From NCBI GenBank assembly GCA_937893485.1, contig CALBJL010000200.1, positions 1-15,092 on the forward strand: a stretch of DNA of 15,092 nucleotides. The letters run 5' to 3'. Source of the DNA: an uncultured bacterium (GTDB taxonomy: Bacteria > Bacillota > Clostridia > Lachnospirales > Lachnospiraceae). Of the stretch, positions 1-6,441 are shown piece after piece (within the stretch, counting starts at the first letter, position 1; each line of letters starts with the position of its first letter). The position numbers and the translations under genes were made by a program. The notes under the pieces are model-generated. The model was given only the letters and a program-made list of their open reading frames with translations, had not been told where the DNA came from and made no database searches.

Positions 1-65
1 CCTGCAATCAGCTTGCGCACCTGATCCTGTGTCTTTCCACAAAAGCTGCAGCGAATCTTTTCCAT
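1..65 (-). CDS. clpX: ATP-dependent Clp protease ATP-binding subunit ClpX, N-terminal start only (runs off the left edge)
   Basis: Only the first 21 codons are present. They read as the start of the ClpX zinc-binding domain: MEKIRCSFCGK, with the first cysteine pair at Cys6 and Cys9. ClpX is the AAA+ unfoldase that recognises tagged substrates and feeds them into the ClpP chamber in the cytoplasm; its N-terminal zinc domain dimerises and binds adaptors and substrates. The gene starts 30 nt after the clpP stop codon with no terminator between, so the two are probably co-transcribed. The ribosome binding site is weak (GGCAGG, a few bases before the ATG). The second cysteine pair and the AAA+ domain lie outside the window, so integrity cannot be judged. 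Confidence 0.9.
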   Translation of the reverse strand, partial: MEKIRCSFCGKTQDQVRKLIA

Positions 66-95
66 ATTTTTACCTGCCACTATCGTCTCTCCTGA

Positions 96-683
96 TTAGT
101 TACTGTGATTCGTAATAATGCTGTCGATCAACCCGTACTCTACGGCTTCCTGCGCACTCATGTAGTTATCGCGCTCGGTATCGGCTGCGATCTGCTCCAC
201 CGGCTTTCCGGTATTTGCAGCGAGAATCTCGTTTAATTTTTTCTTGGTCTTTAAAATATTTTCGGCTGCGATCTGGATCTCGGTTGCCTGTCCTCTCGCT
301 CCGCCGGACGGCTGATGAATCATAATCTCCGCATTCGGCAGCGCGAAACGCTTGCCCTTGGCTCCGCCGGACAGTAAGAATGCACCCATGCTGGCAGCCA
401 TTCCGATACAGATCGTGGATACGTCACACTTGATGTACTGCATCGTGTCATAGATTGCCAGACCTGCGGTAACGACTCCGCCGGGTGAGTTGATATATAA
501 GTGGATGTCCTTCCCCGGATCCTCTGACTCGAGAAATAATAACTGTGCCACGGTCAGGCTGGCAGTCGTCTCATTGACTTCCTCTCCGAGAAAAATAATA
601 CGCTCCTTCAATAAGCGGGAATAAATGTCATACGAACGCTCACCCCTGCTCGTCTGCTCAATGACGTAAGGTACTAAACTCAT
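96..683 (-). CDS. clpP: ATP-dependent Clp protease proteolytic subunit ClpP
   Basis: ClpP is the serine peptidase that assembles into a double heptameric ring and degrades proteins delivered by ClpX or another Clp ATPase. The 195-residue product has the usual family length. The catalytic triad is intact at the usual positions: Ser98 in GMAASMG, His123 in MIHQPSGG and Asp172 in ERDNYMS. The start is the ATG at 683 (MSLVPYVIEQ), which has AAGGAGG eight bases upstream. A longer reading from a TTG at 701 would begin inside that ribosome binding site and is not credible. The gene follows tig and precedes clpX, the order found in many bacteria. A hairpin in the 84-nt tig-clpP gap may reduce read-through from tig. 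The stop codon is TAA. Confidence 0.97.
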   Translation of the reverse strand: MSLVPYVIEQTSRGERSYDIYSRLLKERIIFLGEEVNETTASLTVAQLLFLESEDPGKDIHLYINSPGGVVTAGLAIYDTMQYIKCDVSTICIGMAASMGAFLLSGGAKGKRFALPNAEIMIHQPSGGARGQATEIQIAAENILKTKKKLNEILAANTGKPVEQIAADTERDNYMSAQEAVEYGLIDSIITNHSN

Positions 684-691
684 ATCAAAAA

Positions 692-698
692 CCTCCTT
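692..698 (-). promoter_or_regulatory. clpP ribosome binding site (fixes the start)
   Basis: AAGGAGG on the minus strand lies 8 nt before the ATG at 683. It would fall inside the coding sequence of the longer TTG reading, so it decides in favour of the 195-residue protein. Confidence 0.85.
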
Positions 699-721
699 CA
701 AACCTAATTAGCAAAATGTAG

Positions 722-757
722 AAAGCAGACTGACCTCATACAAGGTCAGCCTGCTTT
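722..757 (-). terminator. hairpin between tig and clpP, probable (partial) terminator
   Basis: AAAGCAG at 722-728 and CTGACCT at 730-736 pair with AGGTCAG at 743-749 and CTGCTTT at 751-757. This gives 14 base pairs with one A/C mismatch and a 6-nt loop. On the minus strand it follows the tig stop codon (768-770). The downstream T run is poor (TTTCTACATTTT), so it may attenuate transcription into clpP or protect the tig mRNA 3' end rather than terminate fully. Confidence 0.65.
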
Positions 758-767
758 GATCTTTCGT

Positions 768-2096
768 TTATTCAGCGTCTGTTTCTGTAGTAGTCTTGGG
801 CTTTGCCTTTGCTCGCTCCTTCACATTCGCCATTACGAACTCTACTGCCTTCTTTACAGCAATATCTCTCTTCATGGACTCCTTCTCAGAATCACCCATG
901 TAATTCTTGAGATCTTCTGCCTTCATGCCATACATAGAAGCCATCTTCTCGATCTCTGCATCAACATCCTCATCAGATGCCTCAATATTTTCTTCTTTTG
1001 CGATCTGCTCTAATATGAGACTGCTCTGGATGCGCTGTAATGCCTCCGGACGAACCTGCTCCTTGAGCTTGTCAACCGTCATGCCTGAGAGCTGCAGATA
1101 CTGGTCAAATGACATGCCCTGTGCAGCGATTCTCTGTGCAAACTCATCAATCATGCCCTCTGCCTGCATATCGATCATCGCCTCGGGAATCTCCATCTTG
1201 GACTTATCAATGATCTTCTGGATCGCCTCATCCTCCTTGGTTCCCTTTGCAGCGTTCTCCTTGCGCTCCTGTAACTTCTTCTTTACGTCCTCGCGGTACT
1301 CTGCCATTGTATCGAACTCTGATACGTCCTGTACGAACTCATCGTTCAGCTCCGGCAGCTCCTTTGCGCGGATCTCGTTGATCTTTACCTTGAACATTGC
1401 GGGCTTTCCGGCTAACTCCTCTGCCTGATACTGCTCAGGAAAAGTCACATTGACCTCAACCTCATCGCCGGTATTCTTGCCAACAAGCTGATCCTCAAAT
1501 GTATCAATGAAAGAGTGGGAACCGATCTCTAACGGATGATTCTCTCCCTTGCCACCCTCAAATGCAACTCCGTCTACAAATCCCTCGAAGTCGATCACTG
1601 CGGTGTCACCCTCTGCAACTGCGCGGTCTGTCACGGTGATAGTTCTCGCATTTGCATTTCTCTGTGTCTCGATCTCGGTATCGATCTCCTCGTCAGATAC
1701 GCTCGTATCAATCTTGGTTACGGTCACGCCGTTGTACTTGCCCAATGTCACCTCAGGTCTCTTTGCCACCTCCGCGGTAAAGATGAACGGCTTGCCCTTC
1801 TCGAGCTGGGTCACATCTACGTTCGGCTGTGATACGACATCCACACCGCTCTCGTCTACGGCTGTGGGATAATTTTTCTGTAACAGCTCATTGGCAGCAT
1901 CTTCGTAGAAGATCTCTGCGCCATACATCTTCTCGATCATTGCCTGAGGCACCTTGCCCTTGCGGAAGCCCGGAATGGAAATCTTATTTTTCTGCTTATT
2001 ATATGCTGACTTGATCGCTGCATCTAACGCATCAGCCTCCACCTCGACGGTGAGCTTGACCATATTCTTTCCTAAATCCTCAACCTGTACATTCAT
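768..2096 (-). CDS. tig: trigger factor (ribosome-associated chaperone / peptidyl-prolyl isomerase)
   Basis: Trigger factor sits at the ribosomal exit tunnel, shields nascent chains and catalyses prolyl isomerisation. The 442-residue protein has the expected three-part layout: an N-terminal ribosome-binding domain with the signature GFRKGKVP at residues 43-50, an FKBP-type isomerase domain at about 162-244 (VIDFEGFVDG, then PLEIGS), and a long helical C-terminal chaperone region. The length matches the family. The chosen start is the ATG at 2096 (MNVQVEDLGK), with AAGGAGG 11 nt upstream. An upstream in-frame ATG at 2120 overlaps that site and is less likely. A promoter-like pair lies about 105-130 nt upstream, so the gene has its own start site and a leader. 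The stop is TAA. Confidence 0.97.
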   Translation of the reverse strand: MNVQVEDLGKNMVKLTVEVEADALDAAIKSAYNKQKNKISIPGFRKGKVPQAMIEKMYGAEIFYEDAANELLQKNYPTAVDESGVDVVSQPNVDVTQLEKGKPFIFTAEVAKRPEVTLGKYNGVTVTKIDTSVSDEEIDTEIETQRNANARTITVTDRAVAEGDTAVIDFEGFVDGVAFEGGKGENHPLEIGSHSFIDTFEDQLVGKNTGDEVEVNVTFPEQYQAEELAGKPAMFKVKINEIRAKELPELNDEFVQDVSEFDTMAEYREDVKKKLQERKENAAKGTKEDEAIQKIIDKSKMEIPEAMIDMQAEGMIDEFAQRIAAQGMSFDQYLQLSGMTVDKLKEQVRPEALQRIQSSLILEQIAKEENIEASDEDVDAEIEKMASMYGMKAEDLKNYMGDSEKESMKRDIAVKKAVEFVMANVKERAKAKPKTTTETDAE

Positions 2097-2107
2097 TGTA
2101 ACTGTTT

Positions 2108-2114
2108 CCTCCTT
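2108..2114 (-). promoter_or_regulatory. tig ribosome binding site (fixes the start)
   Basis: AAGGAGG on the minus strand lies 11 nt before the ATG at 2096. It overlaps the alternative ATG reading at 2120, which has no comparable site of its own. Confidence 0.75.
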
Positions 2115-2169
2115 AAACATTATCTTACATATTTAAAATATATATTATGAAAAGCGCTGCTGCAAAAGG

Positions 2170-2187
2170 GCATAGCAACGCCTATGC
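2170..2187 (-). other. hairpin in the tig 5' leader
   Basis: GCATAG at 2170-2175 pairs with CTATGC at 2182-2187 across a 6-nt loop. It falls between the predicted tig promoter and the tig ribosome binding site, so it would be in the transcribed leader. No known regulatory RNA is recognised. It has no T tract, so it is not a terminator. Confidence 0.4.
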
Positions 2188-2199
2188 AGTCATTTATGA

Positions 2200-2228
2200 A
2201 TTATAACATAGGAATTTCGGAATTTCCA
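2200..2228 (-). promoter_or_regulatory. predicted sigma-A promoter of tig
   Basis: On the minus strand a perfect -10 TATAAT (2200-2205) is preceded at a 17-bp spacing by TGGAAA (2223-2228), which matches the -35 consensus at 4 of 6 positions. The start site would fall near 2193, giving a leader of about 97 nt before the tig ATG. Confidence 0.6.
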
Positions 2229-2279
2229 CCTCTTTTTTACTTTTTTAGGCAGAATCTATAGAAAAATATGTAACCACAC

Positions 2280-2350
2280 AAAAACAGGATATATCCGCTC
2301 ACCTGTTTTTGCGCATTTGCGCATCACGGGAGTGCCCGGATATACCCTGT
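2280..2350 (-). terminator. structured terminator-like element between the spore-protein gene and tig
   Basis: The 308-nt stretch from 2097 to 2404 carries no gene. It holds the tig promoter and leader on the left and this structured element on the right. On the minus strand ACAGGGTATATCCG pairs with CGGATATATCCTGT over 14 bp (2337-2350 with 2284-2297, one G-U), followed by a T run. A second helix shares the same 3' half: AAAAACAGG (2280-2288, plus-strand reading) against CCTGTTTTT (2302-2310). Inside lie GCGC-ATTT-GCGC (2311-2322) and CGGG-AGTG-CCCG (2327-2338). It is 55 nt downstream of the spore-protein stop codon and most simply terminates that transcript. The two competing helices are discussed under findings. 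Confidence 0.65.
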
Positions 2351-2404
2351 CTCTTTCTGGTCTGCGTTCAAGCTGTCTGTGATCCGCAACCGGAGACGAT
2401 GAAA

Positions 2405-2617
2405 TTATTTCATCTGCTCTTCCTGCTTTCTGATCATCTTGCGGACCATCTCGCCACCGATAGAACCAGCCTCACGGGAAGAAAGATCTCCGTTGTAGCC
2501 ATCCTTTAACTGTACGCCTAACTCACTTGCGACCTCTTCCTTAAAACGCTTCATCGCGTCCTTTGCCTCGGGCACTTCCATCTGGTTTGTACCAGTCTTT
2601 GAATTGGTTGTTGCCAT
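2405..2617 (-). CDS. alpha/beta-type small acid-soluble spore protein
   Basis: These small proteins coat and protect DNA in the dormant endospore and are degraded at germination by the GPR protease. The 70-residue product shows both family blocks. One is FKEEVASELGV (about residues 26-36), around the usual GPR cleavage site. The other is the C-terminal DNA-binding block SSREAGSIGGEMVRKMI (46-62). The start is the ATG at 2617 (MATTNSKTGT), with GGAGG eight bases upstream; an ATG at 2635 overlaps that site. The gene stands alone between the CPBP gene and tig. Expression is expected in the forespore under sigma-G, but no convincing sigma-G promoter could be pointed to in the 96 nt upstream. It is the clearest evidence that the host sporulates. 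Confidence 0.95.
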   Translation of the reverse strand: MATTNSKTGTNQMEVPEAKDAMKRFKEEVASELGVQLKDGYNGDLSSREAGSIGGEMVRKMIRKQEEQMK

Positions 2618-2647
2618 GATTGTTTCCTCCATCATACTTTTGCTTTT

Positions 2648-2666
2648 TGAGTATGTTTCCTACTCA
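2648..2666 (-). repeat. short inverted repeat upstream of the spore-protein gene
   Basis: TGAGTA and TACTCA (6 bp each, 7-nt spacer) form a perfect inverted repeat about 30 nt before the spore-protein start. It could be a leader hairpin or a binding site. Nothing else in the 96-nt gap 2618-2713 is recognisable, and no clear terminator for the upstream CPBP gene is present. Confidence 0.35.
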
Positions 2667-2713
2667 TTGCTAGTGTTTCCGCCGACACATAAAATATGAT
2701 AGGTAATTTCTGG

Positions 2714-3535
2714 CTACTGATCCTGATTGATCCGCATCAGAATCTCATTCATTTTCTTTTTGCGCAGCAGCACTGACAATAAAATCACATAATAGACCAC
2801 TCCGATGAGCTGCACCGGCTCATAGCCGGAGATCACCTCCGACGCGCCGCCCGTCCCGTACAGACCACTCGTAATCAGTCCGCACAGATCGACAAAGCCG
2901 TGTAAAAATACGCACACCCACAGATTCCCCGTCCGGAAATAGATCGCGGCAAACGCCATCCCCATCATTCCGGCTACAACACACTGTACGAGCACGCCGA
3001 CCGGCTCTGCCCCGATGAGATTTGTCAGATGTGCCGCTCCGAACAGCACGCCGGATACAATCACTGCTCTCCACACACCGGATTTCGTCGCCCCGTAGCG
3101 TTCAAGCAATAGCTGCGCAATCGTTCCCCTGCATAAAAATTCTTCCGTCATTCCGACCAGAAACATACACACCGCAAAAACCGCAATCTCATAAACGGGA
3201 CGCAATACCCGTTCTCCCTCGTAGGCGGCAAACTGCGAGGCTGCCGAGATCACACCGACCACCAGAAAATAGCCGCCGACACCAAGCCCCTTGCGAAAAC
3301 CGATTCCCTTTTCCAGCAGCACATTCCCGCCGCCGCTCTGCCGGAGCACAACATAGGCGAGCAGTGCCCCGCATGCCTCCTGCAATGCCAATATCGTATA
3401 TTCCCCGAGCGGAACATTCCGCAGCAGGATCTGCCATGCGATGGAGCACAGCATCATGCCGCCCAGCACAAAGATTTCTGCCAGAACACAGTAGACGAGT
3501 GTATGTTTTTTCGCAAACGCTTGCATCTTATTCAT
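2714..3535 (-). CDS. CPBP (Abi/CAAX-like) family intramembrane metalloprotease
   Basis: This is a 273-residue polytopic membrane protein with the three CPBP motifs: EExxxR (Glu131, Glu132, Arg136 in MTEEFLCRG), FxxxH (Phe165, His169 in FGAAHL) and HxxxD (His212, Asp216 in LHGFVDL). In this family the two glutamates and the histidines form the metal-dependent active site in the membrane. Members process prenylated proteins in eukaryotes; bacterial members are linked to bacteriocin immunity, peptide maturation or sigma-factor signalling. Its substrate is not known here. It lies 57 nt after the second permease gene with no terminator between, so it is probably the last gene of the GntR-ABC operon. 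GAAGGG lies upstream of the ATG at 3535. The stop is TAG. Confidence 0.9.
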   Translation of the reverse strand: MNKMQAFAKKHTLVYCVLAEIFVLGGMMLCSIAWQILLRNVPLGEYTILALQEACGALLAYVVLRQSGGGNVLLEKGIGFRKGLGVGGYFLVVGVISAASQFAAYEGERVLRPVYEIAVFAVCMFLVGMTEEFLCRGTIAQLLLERYGATKSGVWRAVIVSGVLFGAAHLTNLIGAEPVGVLVQCVVAGMMGMAFAAIYFRTGNLWVCVFLHGFVDLCGLITSGLYGTGGASEVISGYEPVQLIGVVYYVILLSVLLRKKKMNEILMRINQDQ

Positions 3536-3592
3536 TCTTTTTACCCTTCTTTTTCTTCTTCCTTCCTGTTACGCTTTGCCATGCTGTGACAG

Positions 3593-4330
3593 CTATACCG
3601 TCACCTGCTGCCGGCGCAGCATCAGATATGCCGCGAGTATGCAGATCACCGAAGCAGCCGTGCCGCCTCCGATCACAACCGCCTGCACATGTGCGCCGAT
3701 ATACGCTGCCTGCTGTTGTACCCAGTGTGCCAATGCACTGCCGGCACCGGCACCACCCAGATAATTGCTGAAACGCCCACCGCCGATACAGACCGCCATG
3801 ATCACGACCCAGAAAGCCACGAACGCCGCTTTTCCAAACTTTATGATAGCAGCTCCTAACAGCATCGTAACCGCCGTGCCCGCAAGGGCAAGCAACAACA
3901 GATATTTTACACGCATCAGCGGCTCGATGACATCCTCCTGCGGCAGTCCTGCACAGACTACAGACATCAGCCAGCGCTCAATCCCATGCAGCACGACTGC
4001 CAGCAGATCAAATATCAGATAGACGATAAATGTAGCTGTCAGATATGCCGGCATCGTCTGTCTGCGCGTCTGCCCCATTGCAATCGCATAATTGTAATTG
4101 CTGACCATCTGCGCGGCAGAGAAAAAGCACATATAGACCAGTGCCATCAGCAGCATGATGCCACCCACGAGAACGATACCCTCATCCCTGTCGATCCACG
4201 CCATAAGCACTGCAGATATCACAATACCGATACCGACCAGATACATTCCACCCATAAAGGCACTGCCGACAATCATCAGATCCCGAAGAAGCAGCAGATG
4301 TTTCCATACATCTTGTACAAACTGTTTCAT
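3593..4330 (-). CDS. ABC-2-like membrane permease subunit (second of a pair)
   Basis: The 245-residue hydrophobic protein has about six predicted membrane helices (near 21-44, 52-72, 95-116, 143-164, 166-184 and 214-237). It appears paralogous to its upstream neighbour: both carry a loop motif after the second helix (GQTRR here at 86-90, GATRK there) and both end in a basic tail (LRRQQVTV here). With the ATPase and the other permease it probably forms a heterodimeric exporter or a sensing/detoxification transporter in the cytoplasmic membrane. The substrate is unknown. The start at 4330 is supported by AGGAGGG eight bases upstream, 30 nt after the previous stop codon. The stop is TAG. Assignment to ABC-2 rests on topology and context rather than on a specific motif. 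Confidence 0.75.
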   Translation of the reverse strand: MKQFVQDVWKHLLLLRDLMIVGSAFMGGMYLVGIGIVISAVLMAWIDRDEGIVLVGGIMLLMALVYMCFFSAAQMVSNYNYAIAMGQTRRQTMPAYLTATFIVYLIFDLLAVVLHGIERWLMSVVCAGLPQEDVIEPLMRVKYLLLLALAGTAVTMLLGAAIIKFGKAAFVAFWVVIMAVCIGGGRFSNYLGGAGAGSALAHWVQQQAAYIGAHVQAVVIGGGTAASVICILAAYLMLRRQQVTV

Positions 4331-4360
4331 AAATCAATCCCTCCTGTTATCTATATGCGG

Positions 4361-5029
4361 CTACACACGCACTTCGATCCGGCGCATGAAAAACCAGCAA
4401 ATCACCGATATAATCAAAAACAGCACGATACCTGCCAGATCCCATACACAAAATCCGTTTCCGATAGCAGCACCGATTGATGCCAATATTCCGGATTCTC
4501 CTGCGTGGATGTCAAATCCCGCCAGTGAGCCGCCAAAGATCGCTGCCAGAATCGTAAATACCAGATACACGACTTTGCCAAACCGGTAGACCAGCATGCC
4601 GCTGACCAGTGCCAGACTGCCCGCAATGAGATATACGTTCTGTGCCAGCAGACAGGCTGAAACCGCTTCCATCGGCATCCACTCTGCCGGAGTCAGCACA
4701 TATACGAGATACATACACACCACCATTCCGACAGTCTGCAGCAGATTCATATAAAGCTTTCCGATCAGTGCGTGCTTTCTCGTTGCCCCATAGCTGATCG
4801 CCAACTGTGTATAAGTCACCATATCCACCATTCCGTAGATCATAAACCACAGGCATCCGATAAACAGCATGATTCCCGGCAGGCTGCCCAGCAGATTCAT
4901 CAGCGTCAGCCGCTCCCCTGAAACCAATGCAAAATAAACCGCAAACGCGGCGGAGGCCAGCAATGCCGATCCGAGCACGCGCCCCGTCCGAATCGTCTCA
5001 TATTTTAGCGAACGCATCAACCCGCTCAT
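4361..5029 (-). CDS. ABC-2-like membrane permease subunit (first of a pair)
   Basis: The 222-residue membrane protein has about six helices (near 18-36, 50-70, 95-113, 124-147, 153-172 and 198-216). After the second helix it has the loop motif YGATRK (80-85), which in similar bacterial ABC permeases precedes a helix contacting the ATPase; the tail is MRRIEVRV. The start is the ATG at 5029 (MSGLMRSLKY), with GGGAGG seven bases upstream and only two bases after the ATPase stop codon, so translational coupling is likely. A longer reading from 5050 would overlap the ATPase gene and ignore that site. It pairs with the next gene as the membrane part of one transporter. The stop is TAG. Confidence 0.8.
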   Translation of the reverse strand: MSGLMRSLKYETIRTGRVLGSALLASAAFAVYFALVSGERLTLMNLLGSLPGIMLFIGCLWFMIYGMVDMVTYTQLAISYGATRKHALIGKLYMNLLQTVGMVVCMYLVYVLTPAEWMPMEAVSACLLAQNVYLIAGSLALVSGMLVYRFGKVVYLVFTILAAIFGGSLAGFDIHAGESGILASIGAAIGNGFCVWDLAGIVLFLIISVICWFFMRRIEVRV

Positions 5030-5031
5030 TA

Positions 5032-5904
5032 TTATTCCTCCCTTCCGCACAATGCCACAAACAGATTTTGCAGCGATACCGGCTGTATCGTCACATCATA
5101 ACCGGCTGCCAGCGACTGTCCCTCTTCCAGCAGTACCGTCACGCCCTTGCTGCGCCCGATCATTTCTGTATGATGAACCGTAAGGCCTGCGCAGGCTGCG
5201 TCTACTTCCTCTGCCAGACCGCTCACATGTACGGCGCGCTCCAACAGTTCCTGTGTATCTTCCTCTAATAAAATACTGCCGTCTTTTAAGAAAATGACCT
5301 TTTCAAACACATTTGCCGCTTCCTCAATAATATGGGTAGAGATCACAAACGTTCTGCCGGCCGCCTCATGCTCCTCAAGTACCAGCCGGTAAAAATCCTC
5401 TCTGGCTACCACATCCAGTCCCGCAACCGGCTCATCGAGGATCGTGATGTCCGCCTTGCTCGCCAGCGCGATGATGATCGTCACCATCGACAGCATACCT
5501 TTGGACAGCTTGGAGATCCGCTTTTTCACGTCCAGCCCAAACTGTGCAACGAGCCGCTGCTCCATGTCCCGATCCCAGTTCGGATAATAGATCCGCGCCA
5601 TGCGCAGATACTCTTTGACTTTGATCGTATTCGGTCCAAGTATGGAAAGTGTGTTAAGCTCCCTCGAAAAACACAGATGATCAAGTGTTTCTCGGTTTTC
5701 CCACACCGGCATGCCGTCGTAAAATACGCTGCCCTCCGTCGCCGGATTCTGTGCGGTCAGGATTGATAACAATGTCGTCTTTCCTGCTCCGTTCCGCCCG
5801 ATCAGTCCGTAGATTTTTCCCTGCTCGATCGTGAGGTTCACGCCGTTCAGCACATTTTTTTTGCCATATTTTTTCTCTATATTTTCACATACTAATTGTC
5901 CCAT
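5032..5904 (-). CDS. ABC transporter ATP-binding protein (YtrB/BcrA-like)
   Basis: This 290-residue protein powers the adjacent permease pair by ATP hydrolysis at the inner face of the membrane. Motifs in order: Walker A GRNGAGKTT (36-44), signature LSKGM (133-137), Walker B ITILDEP (153-159), D-loop GLD (162-164) and H-loop His191 in ISTH. The signature differs from LSGGQ, as is common in this YtrB/antibiotic-exporter branch. Where a Q-loop glutamine is expected (about residue 80) the sequence reads CFSREL, with no Gln. The start is the ATG at 5904, with AGGAGG eight bases upstream; the ATG at 5910 is only two bases from that site. The ribosome binding site overlaps the regulator's stop codon, so the two genes are coupled. 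The stop is TAA. Confidence 0.93.
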   Translation of the reverse strand: MGQLVCENIEKKYGKKNVLNGVNLTIEQGKIYGLIGRNGAGKTTLLSILTAQNPATEGSVFYDGMPVWENRETLDHLCFSRELNTLSILGPNTIKVKEYLRMARIYYPNWDRDMEQRLVAQFGLDVKKRISKLSKGMLSMVTIIIALASKADITILDEPVAGLDVVAREDFYRLVLEEHEAAGRTFVISTHIIEEAANVFEKVIFLKDGSILLEEDTQELLERAVHVSGLAEEVDAACAGLTVHHTEMIGRSKGVTVLLEEGQSLAAGYDVTIQPVSLQNLFVALCGREE

Positions 5905-5916
5905 TTTCATTTCCTC

Positions 5917-6279
5917 CTATTCATGTGTCCGGATCATTTCGATCAACTGATCGCTGCTGATCCCAAGGCTCTTTGCTTCCTCAAGCAGTGCCTTGACATA
6001 ATTTTCATAAAATGCATCCTTGCGCTTGGCTATGATCTGTTCCTTCGCACCCTTTGCCACAAACATTCCGATCCCCCTCTTTTTATACAGGATTCCTTCG
6101 TCTACGAGTAAATTGATTCCCTTTGCCGCCGTCGCCGGATTGATCGTGTAGAGCTTTGCCAGCTCATTCGTGCTCGGCACGCGCTCCTCCTCCAACAAAA
6201 TACCGCGCAAAATGTCGGTCTCTATCATTTCACTTAGCTGCAAATAAATCGATTTATCCTGAGATAGCAGTTCATTCAA
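5917..6279 (-). CDS. GntR-family transcriptional regulator, YtrA subfamily
   Basis: The 120-residue protein is a short GntR regulator. It has a winged helix-turn-helix at about 10-75 (VPSTNELAKLY, then PATAAKGINLLVDEGIL and the wing KKRGIGMFV) and a C-terminal helical segment too short for a large effector domain, typical of YtrA-type regulators. Such regulators usually repress their own operon of ABC genes and respond to cell-envelope stress or an unknown ligand. The start is unusual: AGGAGG at 6288-6293 lies 8 nt before a TTG at 6279 (MNELLSQDKS), whereas an upstream GTG at 6288 overlaps it. It is the first gene of the operon with the ABC and CPBP genes and has two palindromes in its 5' region. 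The stop is TAG. Confidence 0.9.
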   Translation of the reverse strand: MNELLSQDKSIYLQLSEMIETDILRGILLEEERVPSTNELAKLYTINPATAAKGINLLVDEGILYKKRGIGMFVAKGAKEQIIAKRKDAFYENYVKALLEEAKSLGISSDQLIEMIRTHE

Positions 6280-6287
6280 ATGTCGCA

Positions 6288-6293
6288 CCTCCT
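6288..6293 (-). promoter_or_regulatory. regulator ribosome binding site pointing to a TTG start
   Basis: AGGAGG on the minus strand lies 8 nt before the TTG at 6279. The alternative GTG codon at 6288 overlaps the site itself. A TTG start may keep the level of this regulator low. Confidence 0.65.
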
Positions 6294-6304
6294 ATATCTG
6301 TAAG

Positions 6305-6316
6305 AACCATTTGGTT
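6305..6316. promoter_or_regulatory. palindrome, candidate operator of the GntR regulator (site 1)
   Basis: AACCATTTGGTT is a near-perfect palindrome (AACCA / TGGTT) in the 5' leader of the regulator gene, downstream of its predicted -10 box. Its position suits a repressor roadblock site. The link to this regulator is inferred from position only. Confidence 0.4.
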
Positions 6317-6326
6317 ATGCAGTTCA

Positions 6327-6338
6327 TTACTTGTGTAA
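6327..6338. promoter_or_regulatory. palindrome, candidate operator of the GntR regulator (site 2)
   Basis: TTACTTGTGTAA (TTAC-TTGT-GTAA) lies just downstream of the -10 box, at about the transcription start of the regulator operon. A bound dimer here would block initiation. Its TGTGTA half resembles the GTGTA half-sites reported for YtrA-type regulators; the assignment is inference. Confidence 0.45.
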
Positions 6339-6341
6339 GCA

Positions 6342-6370
6342 ACCATATCACCGCGCAGCCATTTTGTCAA
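6342..6370 (-). promoter_or_regulatory. predicted sigma-A promoter of the GntR-ABC-CPBP operon
   Basis: On the minus strand a perfect -35 TTGACA (6365-6370) is followed after 17 bp by TATGGT (6342-6347), which matches the -10 consensus at 4 of 6 positions. Transcription would start near 6335, inside the TTAC/GTAA palindrome. A strong -35 with a weak -10 and a palindrome at the start site fits a repressible promoter. Confidence 0.7.
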
Positions 6371-6392
6371 CACTATTTTCAAATATTTTTCA

Positions 6393-6421
6393 TTGATTTT
6401 TATGTGCCGGTAGCGTATACT
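6393..6421 (+). promoter_or_regulatory. predicted sigma-A promoter of tRNA-Leu
   Basis: On the plus strand TTGATT (6393-6398) and TATACT (6416-6421) are separated by exactly 17 bp and match the consensus at 4 and 5 of 6 positions. Transcription would start near 6428, about 14 nt before the mature tRNA 5' end. It is back to back with the regulator promoter, 22 bp apart. Confidence 0.7.
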
Positions 6422-6441
6422 TGGTAATGCAGACGCGACAA

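Noticed and set aside
2618..2713. A sigma-G promoter for the spore-protein gene
   Set aside because: CATACTC upstream resembles a sigma-G -10 box but lies in an inverted repeat and has no matching -35 element at 17-18 bp, so it is not listed as a feature.
3022..3771. A 249-codon plus-strand open frame opposite the CPBP and permease genes
   Set aside because: Its product is a low-complexity Arg/Pro/Ser/Ala-rich string with no family resemblance, and the minus strand here carries the well-supported CPBP motifs and permease. It is a shadow of those genes.
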